Assembly: GCA_949825045.1 (NCBI GenBank)
Contig: OX463814.1
Location: forward strand, 31,142,383-31,206,382
Length of the DNA stretch: 64,000 nucleotides
Direction of reading: 5' to 3'
Source: Argyresthia goedartella
Taxonomy: Eukaryota > Arthropoda > Insecta > Lepidoptera > Argyresthiidae
A model generated the notes under the pieces. The model ran no database searches, was not told where the DNA came from, and saw only the letters and a program-made list of their open reading frames with translations. The translations under genes were made by a program, and so were the position numbers. The number at the start of each line of letters is the position of its first letter. Position 1 is the first letter of the stretch. Below, one piece after another: positions 54,236-64,000 of this stretch.

Positions 54236-55534
54236 TTCAGGTCATAAGTTCTGTCACACAATAAAAACTTTTGAATTTAGAACGCTGGCCACAAAAAAGT
54301 TTATTGAATTCGAATTTCGAATTTTCCATGAAAATAAAAATGTGTACTTTTTAGAATTTTCCTCATTTTTAAATATGGAGTGGACACTTAAAGAAGACCG
54401 TGTCGCAGTTATTGCGTTGCATCGTTGCGGTTACGCGCCAATTCAGATTTTCGACTTACTGAAAAATTTGAATATAACCAAAAGATTCGTTTATCGTACC
54501 ATAAAACGATACAATGAAGACTCTAGTTTAGATGACAGGTCAAGAAGTGGTCGCCCTCGCTCTGTTAGGACTCCAGCAGTGATAAAAGCTGTGAAGGCGC
54601 GAATTCAAAGAAATCCCATACGTAAGCAGAAACTGTTGGCCCTTCAGATGGGGTTAGGCAGGACCACGGTGAAAAGGGTGTTAAATGAAGACTTAGGGCT
54701 TAGGGCATATCGAAGAAAAACAGGACATCGTTTGGATGCTCATTTAATGGACCTGAGACTGAAGAAATGCCGCGCTTTGTTGAAGCGGTATGCGGGAAAA
54801 AAGCATCGGGAAATTCTTTTTCGGATGAAAAAAAATCACCGTGGATGAGAGCTACAACAAACAAAATGATAAGGTGTACGCACACAGCAGTGAAGAAGCG
54901 AGCAACCGTATTCCGCGTGTCCAACGAGGTCATTTTCCATCCTCGCTCTTGGTTTGTTTGGGAGTCTCTTATTGGGGCTTAACTGAGGTACATTTTTGTG
55001 AGAAAGGCGTAAAAACGAATGCATTTGTATATCAAAATACAGTCCTCAAGAACCTTGTGGAACCTGTTTCTCATACCATGTTTAATACAGGCACTGGGTA
55101 TTCCAACAAGATTCTGCGCCAGCTCATAGAGCGAAAAGCACACAAGACTGGCTGGCGGCGCGTGAAATCGACTTCATCCGGCACGAAGACTGGCCCTCCT
55201 CCAGTCCAGATTTGAGTCCGTTAGATTTTCAAGATACGGCAACACTTGGAGGAAAAGGCCTGCTCAAAGCCTCATCCTGATTTGGAGTCACTCAAGACAT
55301 CCTTGATTAAGGCAGCCGCCGATATTGACATGGACCTCGTTCGTGCTGCGATAGACGACTGGCCGCGCAGAATAAAGGCCTGTATTCAAAATCGCGGGGG
55401 TCATTTTGAATAAACTTTATTATCAAAAGAATCCATGTTTTATTAAGTTCATTTTGCTATATAAATGTTTACATAAATAATAAACATGTCTAAATTATGT
55501 CATATTGCACATATGACAGAACTTATGACCTGAC
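54236..55534. mobile_element. maT (DD37D mariner) transposon copy 2
   Basis: Inverted ends TCAGGTCATAAGTTCTGTCA (54237-) and its complement (to 55533) match copy 1. It lies in the 3' UTR of LINE-A. Uninterrupted but frameshifted. Confidence 0.9.
54375..55413 (+). pseudogene. maT transposase, frameshifted
   Basis: ATG 54375 (MEWTLKEDRVAV) opens the DNA-binding region, complete including the 12 residues (DAHLMDLRLKK region) missing in copy 1. The frame is lost at the first catalytic aspartate: FSDEK has become 'FRMKKNHRG' by base loss near 54820. The second aspartate follows a further one-base loss near 55087. 'EDWPSSSPDLSPLD' is preserved, and the spacing QQD to SPLD is 37 residues. Stop at 55411-55413. 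Confidence 0.88.
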
Positions 55535-55825
55535 TATGTATATTATATACTACTCAAAAGAAAATAAGGGCCACTTACATATTTCTGTTTTTGAGTCAAT
55601 TTTTAGATGTAAACTAATTAATAAGTGACTAATTAATGATGTCCGGCCTCCTTCAGTATCCAACCTCTTTTATGCTGGTGTTTAAGTCTTACAGCTGGCC
55701 AGAAATTGAAGCAAATAAAAAAAACGAGTTTCAGGTCAAATTCCTTTCAGATGGAATCACAATTTTATTCTGTTAAAAAACTATTTCTGTCCATCTTTTG
55801 CTTCTTTTAACATCTTTTGTTAATA

Positions 55826-56880
55826 ATGCCACGTCAACGAAGGCATATGGATACCATTACTGCCACCAGAGCCGTTACATTGATTGCTGAAGGTCATTCA
55901 CAGCGGTCTGTAGCTTTTTCGTTGAGTTTCTCTCGCCGAGCCATCCACAATGTGTGGGATCGTTTCCAAGAGACTGGCAGTGTTGCAAGAAGGCCTGCAT
56001 CGGGCAGGGTGCGAGCGACTACGGCACAAGAGGATCGCTACATCCGATTGAGTGCCCGTCGAGAGCGCTCTGTGACGGCACGTAAGTTACAAAATCGCCT
56101 ACGGTTGACAACGGGGACTCGTGTTAGTGACCAAACGATACGTAATCGACTGCATGAAGACCAGCAAAGGTCCAGACGCCGAATAGTACGAATTCCTTTA
56201 TCTAGGTTTCGACGTGGAAATCGTTTAAGTTTTTGCCGCGAACATTCAGATTGGAGCATGAATCAATGGGGTATGGTGCTCTTCACAGATGAGTGTAAAG
56301 TGAAGATTTGTGAGTGATGATCGGCGGATTAGAGTATGGAGACAGGGTGAGAGATTTTCCGATGCCTGCATCAAGGAAATTGACCGCTTTGGAGGTCCTA
56401 GTGTCATCACACTAGGACCTCCAAAGCATGGTTTGGGCTGGGATTAGCTTACAAGGCAAAACTGAGCTGGTTTTCTTAAATCAAGGCACAGTAACTGCAC
56501 AACGGTACATCGATGAAGTCATCAGGCCTCATGTGATTCCATTCTCGCAGAGAGTGGGGCCAGGCTTCTGGTTAATGCATGATAATGCCCGCCCACACAC
56601 AGCTCGGGCCACTCAGACTGTACTGGATGACTCCCATATTCGTGTCCTACCATGGCCAGCGTATAGTCCGGATTTAAATCCAATAGAGCATATGTGGGAC
56701 CAATTAAAACGAAGGGTTAGGGAGCATGAGCAAGAGGTTCACAACCAGCAACAGCTTATGGATGCTCTGAAACGTGTGTGGGAAGAGATACCTGATGAAT
56801 ACATCAGAAACTTAATCGAAAGTATGCATTCAAGGCTCCAGGTGTGTGAAAACAGGAGAGGAAAACACACCCGTTACTAA
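55826..56880 (+). pseudogene. Tc1 transposase, broken twice
   Basis: ATG 55826 (MPRQRRHMDTITATRAV) starts a paired-type DNA-binding region with 'SQRSVAFSLSFSRRAIHNVW' and the GRVRATT linker. The first aspartate is in VLFTDECKV. The frame shifts near 56308 ('SDDRRIRVWRQGERF' in the next frame). A 22-bp inverted insertion at about 56406 shifts it again. The last part is open from MVWAGIS (56428): second aspartate in LMHDNARPHTA, glutamate in PDLNPIEHMWD, 34 residues apart. Stop at 56878-56880. Confidence 0.9.
56386..56427. repeat. Perfect 19-bp inverted duplication inside the Tc1 transposase
   Basis: Arms 56386-56404 and 56409-56427 (GCTTTGGAGGTCCTAGTGT and complement) flank four bases. The expected coding 'RFGGPSV' continues after the right arm as MVWAGI, so 22 bp are inserted. 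Confidence 0.93.
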
Positions 56881-57140
56881 ACCATTAAAAAAACAGCTTG
56901 TGTCAGTTTTTGTTTTGTTTTGCAAAGAGTTTCTGTTTAGTTTTTGCTGTTGACAATGGACTAATTTCATGTTAATTGAAATAAGTGAAACAATTGACTA
57001 CACAATTAAATGGTTATTAGCATAAGTTAAAACAAAAGCCTTGTTACATGTTATTTTAATAAATATACATTACTGTTTACTATATTTTTCACGTAGCAAT
57101 CAAAATACTTAGTGGCCCCTATTTTCTTTTGAGTAGTATA

Positions 57141-57313
57141 CTTATATTATGTTGAATTAGTTAGTAGGTAGTTATTTAATTTATTGTGCACAGGACTGCT
57201 CTTACCAGCAATAAACTTTCCTATCCCGCCTAGGTTAGCTGGAAGAAATATATTTTTAGAGATAAGCTCGCCTTTGCGCATAAGTGTCCATTTACCGTGC
57301 AATAAAGTTTATA
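57141..57313 (+). mobile_element. LINE-A, 3' end beyond the Tc1 insertion
   Basis: UTR words GCACAGGACTGCTC, TAGGTTAGCTGGAAGAAAT, TTAGAGATAAGCTCGCCTTTG and GTGCAATAAAG match the 3' ends at 27370-27510 and 38080-38225. Confidence 0.75.
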
Positions 57314-57744
57314 ATAATATTCATTTTGACGATATACTTAATTAATATATAGCAAGTGGATTATTACTCCCAGGTTGATAGCCTAGCATTCATTTTTAAA
57401 CATACCGTGTAAATTCGTGGTCTGGAGAAGACGACTAAAGAGACGTGAAATACCAGCAATTTCCCGCGTAGTCTGAATTGTAAAAAGCACGAGAGTATAC
57501 GAGTGTTTTGAGAATAGTTTACGACAAACAAATTCTACGTGAGAAGTAAACGTGAAACCACGGAGATCTCTAGTTTTCTCATATGGTTCAGAATTCAAGA
57601 TGTAAACAAATAAACAATGTCTTTTTTCATACATAAATATAAACATTTATATATAGGCACATACATTGTTGTTTCTGGCCCCATACTAGGATACCCTGTA
57701 TTATGGTAACCAGAAACAGTGATCATACATCCAAGACCTGGGGT

Positions 57745-57835
57745 TTAATTTTCTTTATCCCCAGCCGGGGATCGAACCCGGGACCTCTCGCATACAGCGT
57801 TACAGAGGTGCAGTTGCGCCCACGTTTTGCCGTCT
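57745..57835 (-). repeat. tRNA-derived SINE head
   Basis: The minus strand carries GGTCCCGGGTTCGATCCCCG (B-box) after CGCTGTATGCGAGA, followed by an A-rich GGGGATAAAGAAAATT run, as in the SINE at 22600-22690. Confidence 0.6.
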
Positions 57836-57999
57836 ATCCAACACTTTATTTCGGATGACCGGGGGCTAGTTCATACTACAGCTTCATTTTTTCTTAATTA
57901 ATGGCGGTCTAACAAATAAGGTTAATAACCCCAATGTCACGTGTTTTTATAAATTTCACTGTATTTGGACAGGTTCCCTTAACCCCTAAACGACCCATG

Positions 58000-58085
58000 C
58001 CTTGCCGGCAAGACAATTTCCCGTCATAGGTTTTGAATTTTATTACCATGGCATGAAGTTCAACATCGCGATGATGCGACCTCAT
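58000..58085 (+). repeat. Palindrome-bearing repeat, second copy
   Basis: Shares ATTTCCCGT, TTTTGAATTTTATTACCATG, GGCAT and GTTCA with 37660-37740. At the matching edge it has a different palindrome, CTTGCCGGCAAG. Confidence 0.55.
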
Positions 58086-59099
58086 ACCCGGTTTGGGCCG
58101 ATGAGTAGAGAACCTGGATATAGTGTTGTTTGTTGAAGGCAGCGCGTGAAGGGCTGCAGGATCCAAATGTTCCAAGTCTTAGGACGTGAGCAACACATCA
58201 CCACAGCTGTGAATGAATCTATGATGACTTCCTCAACTTCTTTATAATATAGTTAACTTAATTCAGTTAAGTTTGTATATATTATGTATATTCTTGCACA
58301 TTACAGATATTTATACTTTTATATAGTGTTCTGAGAAATCTTCCATCAGATAAATGTATAGCGATCAAAAAGTATCATTATTTCAAGAGACCCTTCAAAA
58401 TGCAAGTTGCCCGGCAAAATTGAACATATTTTGATATGACTTTAGCGGCGTTTTATGGTTGTAGAATTCTATTAGTACCATAATAATTTCTTATTGAACA
58501 GAGAAATGGACAGATGCGTGCATTCTGTTTTGTCTGGGACTAAGTCGCGTTAGTTAAGAATTCTGATTTGCTGCGATGGTACTGTTACTGACATAAATTA
58601 CGATGTTACTGACATAAATTTTTGGAAGAAAAAAAATCCACAGTTATTGAATATTTAAATGTGTGTTACGTCACTCCCACGATAAAAAGTATCCTAGTGT
58701 GGGGCCAAAGCCATATATAGGCATGTGCCTGTATGTGAATGTGTATGAATATGTATTTTTCTGACACGCCATATATATACAATATAACGCATCGAATAAA
58801 GAAGTTGAGCAGCATGGACCTTGCTGACATATCAGATAGTTATGAGCGTCTTGTGGGAGGTCATGCAATAAATACATTAGACGAATGTCTGGCACCTTCT
58901 ATCCCTTGTCTCCTGTGGAATAAAAACATGAGACGCAAAATGCCTGATATTCGTCTGGTTGGCTTGGTCGAGTAGTATGCAATGTTCATCGTTTCACAAT
59001 TTATTATCAGTCTTACTAGTCTCTGTTTGCAATCGTTGCATCGTTGCAATCACACTAAGCTCTGATATTTTACACTAGGTTATCCAGGATTTTCTTAGA

Positions 59100-59530
59100 T
59101 CAACTAGAAAATGCGGCGAGTTCAGTCCAGAGCTGCATATGATGTCTTCGGCGAATTCTGACGGGAACATTATCATCCGGGACTCGGGAACCGCCAAGAT
59201 AATTAACAAATTCACGTTTTCATAAACGTTAGCATCTGATGATTGGGCAGACCATGCACGTGTACCAATCGAAGCACACAAAATAATTATCAAACTACAA
59301 GCTTAAACCACACAAAATAGTTATCAAGTTACAAGTTAGGCATTAGGTATGCTTGATTATGATGTTACTTTGGCGAATGCACACAGGAAAATTATCATTC
59401 GGGACTTGGGCCACGCCAAGGTAATTAACAAAAACACGTTTTCATAAACGTGAGCCTCTTATTGGTCTGGCCATGCACTTGTACCAATCGAAGCACACAA
59501 AATAATTATCAAACTACAAGCTTGGGTTAG
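59100..59530. repeat. Tandem duplication of a ~220-bp unit
   Basis: Blocks 59155-59310 and 59375-59525 share AATTATCATTCGGGACT-type words, ACGTTTTCATAAACGT and a long run ending GAAGCACACAAAATAATTAT. The minus-strand frame 59293-59075 exists in only one copy, so it is not taken as a gene. Confidence 0.75.
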
Positions 59531-60380
59531 GTATGCTTGACAGAGGCTTCTGGCGAAGCTGAGACAAATATATAAAAATCGCACGAGGTTATAAAGCGAG
59601 GCGGACACACACGTGTTTTTTTTTAGTTTTGTTATGTATCAAGTCATTTTCATGAATTGATATGTGATATTAATTTGATCATACTCTTATTAGTTTCGAG
59701 GCTGGATGATGTACAAGACTCAAACCATTCGTCGTGTGTAGGAAGTTGTCGGCTTGAAGACCACGCCTTTCGAAATGCATTTAAGATTTGGAGGCTGACG
59801 GAGACCATATGTCCCTTTAGGCTAGGAAGCTTTATGCAATTGTTAAACCAATAGGTTGTTATTATTGGATAAATTCATGTGTTAATTATTCAATGAGATT
59901 AAGATCGATCGTATCGGTTGCGTTAAGGCTTCAGTAAATATTCTTGGGAATGTTTAACATATTGAGCGCCACGGACACCTGAGGCAAAGGTGGTGGACAA
60001 CCGTATCCCCTGTGATACACTTGACCTTTGACAAATTATACGGGGAGCTGGGTATGTTATTGATTTGGGAATTAGTTGGGCAGGAGTCCCAATTCATTCT
60101 ATGATTAAAAATATTGAAATCATGAATATTATAATATAAAAAGTTCTGACTCAGGCCAAAATGGCTAAAGCTAGAAGGCTGAAGTTTGGAGGGTGGCTTC
60201 CTTTTATGACGTGGGGATCCACTTAGAAACGGTTTAAAGAAATCGGACCCTAAGTGGGTCAAAAAGACCTTTTGTAATTTTGTATGGTAAGCTTATATGG
60301 CCGCAATGAACTGGGATGTATTTCTTATTTAAAACATCGATTGCCTCGAATGTATCCAGCCAACTCAACTCTAGGTTTCT
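59531..60380. other. Non-coding sequence, no feature recognised
   Basis: Several short frames on both strands; none shows a motif or conserved pattern. Confidence 0.45.
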
Positions 60381-60750
60381 TTTTTTTAGGGTTCCGTACC
60401 CGAAGGGTGCCAAACGGGACCCTAAAAAAAACATGAACCGTGATAGTTGAAATTGAGAGACACATGAAATTTTCACAGATGATGTATTTCTGTTGCCGCT
60501 ATAATAACAAATACTAAAAAACAGAATATAATAAATGTTTAAGGGGGCTCCCATACCAAAATTCTTTCAAAACCACATACAAACTTATGAATGATCCTGG
60601 TTACGTACATGGAGTTTGAAAGTAGCCGTACTAATAACTTTGTAGAGAACAATTTGCTATGTAAAATCCAAACTTTTCACTCCACACCATCCCTACTATT
60701 GTACGGAACCCTTCGTGTGCGAGTTCGACTCGCACTTGACCGTTTTTTTT
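60381..60750 (-). repeat. Lepidoptera-type interspersed repeat, copy 2
   Basis: Reverse complement of the repeat at 21816-22258: starts TAGGGTTCCGTACCCGAAGG here and ends CTTGACCGTTTTTTT. Confidence 0.7.
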
Positions 60751-61666
60751 CATATTCGTTTATAAATGGACTTGGATAGGCAAACGTCTTTCGACCATAC
60801 ACCCTCTCTAGGTTAATTTGGAACAATTTTAGGCACGGTCAGTTTTTAACTTAGTTTTCAGACTTGTGAAACATTTATATTTGAGATCCTCGCAACACGC
60901 TCTTTCATAAGACTAGATATGACACAAGTAGTTTTTTTTTAATTCTGAATAAACCCACAAAAATTCCCCCTAAACACAAAATGTCTTTGTTTACGTATCA
61001 CATACTTGTTTGGCATACTTATGTATTTAAGTGAATACATAAGTATATCATATTTTAACTCAATCGGTTAAGAATTCGGTCGTTTTATATTACTTTTACA
61101 TACCTGGGACGGACACACGAGTGATCCTATAATGGTTCCGTTTTCCTTTTTAAGGTACGGAACCCTAAAAAGGAACTCTTATAGGTTCACTTTGTTGTCC
61201 GTCTTTATTACAATATCTCCATACACTTTGGGCCAGGCGATCAAGGGCTGATTTAATGGAGACGTGAAAAGAAAAGTTTCTTTAATCAAATCGGTTTAAA
61301 CAGAGCAACTTTATATATATAAAGGGTTATAGGGACATCATTTTGAATAACTTAGTATGACACGAATTTGACCAGAGCAATTTCCTTCCTACCTCTGTAC
61401 GCACGGTCAGCTGATTTGTATGGCGAAGTTTAAAAAAAAATTCACTGATCAAATTGTTTAGAATGATGTCCCTAACAACCCCCGTATATGTGTACACCTT
61501 TATGTTACACAGAGTAGATTAAACATATTTTAGCAAATAAAAATATAATTATTCTTTTAATGTTTTACAATATAAATTATTAACACTAGGTATATAATTA
61601 TTATATATTATAAACTAAAACTAAACTATAACTACACCAAACTAAATTTAATTTTTCCCTGATTTA
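60751..61666. other. AT-rich sequence with a repeat end and a short hairpin
   Basis: 61106-61172 is a partial third copy of the interspersed repeat (GGTACGGAACCCTAAAAA). A hairpin with 13-bp arms lies at 61015-61046 (ATACTTATGTATT). No gene seen. Confidence 0.5.
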
Positions 61667-62326
61667 GCTGTCGGGCGCAATACTGATGCGTTGAGCGAGG
61701 TAGGCGCCAGCTCTGTGGTCCCCTGACGCTTCGATGAGCCTCTTAGGGATGTCTAAGAGGCTCGTTTAAGCGTCAGGGCCCCACGGCCCGAGGGTCTCAA
61801 AGCCGAACGGCATAAACAAATAGTCGTCGCCGAGTGCGGCGTATTTGCGGCTTTTGAGACACTCTGCCGCCGCAGCGCCGGCTGTGGCTGAGGTTGCTGA
61901 TAGGTGACACGGTGCGAGCGTATCTACGCACGTCGCGTCACATACTAGCGGCCTCCCGCTCTGCCAGGGAATGACCGTCATTCCGTCCGGCCTCCTGCCA
62001 TCGTCGCGTGCCAGCCCATTGGGTTCTAGTATTGCTGGCACGCCACAGCTGGCAAGGGCCCGACGGATGACGTCACTAAGATTGGCATGATGGGACCTCT
62101 GACCGGCGCTGCGTCGGCAGGAGAGGCCGTGGTGACCTAGTTTGTCCACCCTAGCACCGCAGCGCCACCGATGGATTTCGTTTGTCTTTACGCCGAGTCG
62201 CAGGCAAACGGCGAGGGTAAGGGTGGTACGGTCTAGCAGGGTGCCAATGTGTTTTGATGGGATTGCGTGCCGCCAGTGTCCTGACTTCTTCTCCCTGGTA
62301 GCTAGGAGTGCGCACTGCTTGACCAC
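61667..62326 (-). pseudogene. C-terminal part of an RT-bearing element with restriction-like nuclease motif
   Basis: Minus-strand reading: 'LRLGVKTNEIHRWRCGARVDKLGHHGLSC', a cysteine/histidine cluster, then 'GRRPDGMTVIPW' and 'LVCDATCVDTLAP', which fits an RPD...D restriction-like nuclease core, then 'ETLGPWGPDA'. A stop appears where an inverted duplication (61721-61778) rewrote the sequence; 'KRLIEASGDHRAGAYLAQRI' follows in frame. Such ends are common on repeat-encoded RT proteins of insects and molluscs; the clade is uncertain. RT itself is absent. Confidence 0.6.
61721..61778. repeat. 26-bp inverted repeat with six-base loop
   Basis: Arms 61721-61746 and 61753-61778 pair except for about four central bases (CGAT against AAAC). 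It overlaps the coding relic above. Confidence 0.85.
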
Positions 62327-62404
62327 TAGCCATTTTTACCAGATCTTCACAGATTTTAATGCATAGCGCCTCGTCCCATAGCCGTTGAGAGCTGGAAATA
62401 GCCT

Positions 62405-64000
62405 GTATTGAACTTGAACAACTTATTGTAATGAGCGTATACAGACCACCAGATTCATCCTTTGATTTATTCGAAAAGAAAATGGATGAAGTGTTGATTA
62501 AAATCAGCGATAAAAACAATTTTTTTATAATTTGTGGTGATTTTAATGTTAATCTGTTAGAGGATAATAATATTTGTACTAGATTAAAATCTTTATTTTT
62601 ATGTCACAACATGAACTATCTGTTTTTGGAGCCTACTAGAATTACTGCAACATCTGCTACCTGCATTGACAATATATTTACTAACATTACGCCCATTTTC
62701 AAATCGGTCATCGATAAATTAACCTCTGATCACTCTGGTCAGATAGGTATATTCAATATTAAAATAAAAAAGGACCAAAAAGAGGATATTACATGTGTGC
62801 CCGTTAGTGACACTCGGCTTGAACACTACAGGAATAATATTTTAGATAAACTATGGGAAATACCATACAGTGACGATCCAAATTTGTTGTACAACTCAGT
62901 ATTTAACCTTGTCAAAAATGAATATGATACGGTATTTAAATCAAAAACTATAAAAGTTAATAACAAAGCTTTGTTTAGTGATTAGGCGACAGTTGGAATT
63001 CATAGGAGCAGACGAAGATTATATGAACTCTATGAAGAGAAATCATATAACAAAAATACGGCCTTTCTAGATTATGTTCGTAGTTATTCAAAAATGTTTA
63101 AACGCGTTTGTGCCGTAGCTAAATCTAATTTCATTAAAAACAAAATTGAATCTAGTAGCAATGTAATGAAAACGACTTGGCAAATTATAAACAGAGAGAC
63201 TGGAAAGGCCAAAGCTAGACATAATAACTTCAAGCTTAAGATAGATAATCAATTGCTAAGTACAGACCTAGAAGTAGCAAAAGCTTTCGAAAATTTCTTT
63301 ACGGACATTCCAGTTTCAACAACCTAGTCTTTAAATTCATCTCCCGCTGCTGCTGAATCTATACTTAAACAAAACTTTGAGGATTGTAAAACAGATTTTA
63401 AATTTAGGCACGTAAATAATGAAGACATTGTAAAAGCTTTTAAATCCCTGGAAATGAAAAAAACAGCTGACGCCCATGGTCTATCAGTAAAAATTATTAT
63501 TTCCATTGTAGATTGTATTGCACCTCACCTTTGTTGTATATTTAATCAATGTATAGATAATGGTGTGTTTCCTGACTTGATGAAACTAAGTAAAGTTATA
63601 CCTTTATTCAAAGCTGGGAGTACATCAGACCCCACCAATTTTAGACCCATATCGATACTACCAACGCTTAGCAAAATATTTGAAAAACTCATACTTAATC
63701 AATTGCAAAGTCATTTTTATCTCAATAATTTAATTAATATTGCTCAGTTTGGTTTCACAAAGGGTCGCTCAACAGCCGATGCTGGTGTTGAACTAATCGA
63801 CAATATTTTTGATGCCTGGGAAGACGCAATGGATTCAATAGGTGTCTTCTGCGATCTATCCAAGGCTTTTGATTGCGTCCATCATGACACTCTTCTCAGG
63901 AAGTTACGCCATTATGGTGTAAAAGATCAGGCACTTGGCCTTCTGGAGTCATATCTAACAGATAGGGTTCAGATGGTCGATGTTAATGGGAAAAGATCAC
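62405..64000 (+). pseudogene. LINE endonuclease-RT (jockey-type), runs off the window
   Basis: Begins inside the endonuclease domain ('LEQLIVMSVYRPPDSS'), so it is 5'-truncated or cut by the neighbouring relic. Motifs: 'FIICGDFNVNLLEDN', 'SDHSGQIGIF'. A TAG at 62983-62985 stands where tryptophan is expected ('SD-ATVGIHRSRRRLYELY'), and another at 63325-63327. RT follows: 'NFRPISILPTLSKIFEKLI', 'QFGFTKGRSTADAGVELI', first aspartate in VFCDLSKAFDCVHHDTLLRKL at about 63850. The YADD box would lie beyond 64000. Confidence 0.88.

Larger units (their letters stand above)
55548..57138 (+). mobile_element. Tc1 (DD34E) transposon
   Basis: Inverted ends of about 30 bp: TACTACTCAAAAGAAAATAA at the left and its complement at the right (one mismatch near position 21), with TA duplicated at 55546-55547 and 57139-57140. 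It sits 14 bp from the end of maT copy 2. One transposase gene, broken by a frameshift and a palindromic insertion. Confidence 0.9.
57314..59099. other. Non-coding sequence with repeats; no gene recognised
   Basis: It holds a SINE head (57745-57835) and a palindrome-bearing repeat (58000-58085). An imperfect hairpin GTTTCTGG...CCAGAAAC lies at 57670-57716. Short frames near 58739-58975 have no family pattern. Confidence 0.5.

Noticed and set aside
57745..57835. Possible tRNA gene on the minus strand
   Set aside because: Good B-box but no closed acceptor stem, and an A-rich run follows as in other SINE copies.
59075..59293. Minus-strand 72-residue frame starting with a hydrophobic stretch
   Set aside because: It overlaps a non-coding tandem duplication whose other copy has stops in the same frame.

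Overview
The window looks like a gene-poor, transposon-dense stretch of a lepidopteran (moth or butterfly) nuclear genome. The reasons are the GT-AG introns, the mix of maT-type mariner, Tc1, BEL/Pao, Ty3/gypsy and jockey/CR1-type elements, and an interspersed repeat that carries a GGTACGGAACCCTAAA end and is widespread in moths. The order is an inference from repeat content; the sequence itself shows a eukaryote with spliced genes and many transposons. Only one host gene is complete: a carboxypeptidase Q (M28 zinc peptidase) gene on the minus strand at 20551-24371, three coding exons, 479 residues. One orphan exon at 38310-38430 (minus) resembles the catalytic-histidine part of an insect carboxylesterase. 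Everything else recognisable is mobile DNA. || Layout. 0.3-1.4 kb: decayed LINE reverse transcriptase. 1.44-4.82 kb: maT (DD37D) mariner copy split by an apparently intact 2.1-kb DD82E transposon whose transposase is restored by removing a 183-bp intron. 5.7-9.9 kb: near full-length but broken LINE (ORF1 + endonuclease/RT). 11.0-11.5 kb: RT relic. 12.4-18.2 kb: Ty3/gypsy element with identical 561-bp LTRs. 20.5-24.4 kb: carboxypeptidase Q. 25.2-27.5 kb: 5'-truncated LINE with an intact RT. 28.7-35.6 kb: complete minus-strand BEL/Pao element with one 1773-residue open reading frame, 275-bp LTRs and a 5-bp target duplication. 36.6-37.4 kb: TTAA-flanked MITE. 39.9-43.2 kb: non-autonomous LTR element with unequal LTRs. 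44.9-57.3 kb: a nested pile in which a LINE was hit by a second, inverted LINE, which was hit by a BEL/Pao element, while the 3' end of the first LINE was hit by a maT and then a Tc1 element. 61.7-64 kb: an RT-element C-terminus (minus) abutting a LINE (plus) that runs off the window. || No operon-like cooperation exists between these units; each mobile element is self-contained. The most unusual signals are (a) repeated, near-perfect snap-back inverted duplications, three of which sit inside transposon reading frames exactly where the frame breaks or the expected sequence changes, (b) the intact, spliced DD82E transposase inside maT, (c) an array of small hairpins with compensatory stem changes just upstream of the gypsy 3' LTR, (d) a gag start codon lying inside the gypsy LTR, and (e) a BEL leader carrying a diverged copy of a pol segment. 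All comparisons were made by eye; element and family names are from memory of the families, not from a search.
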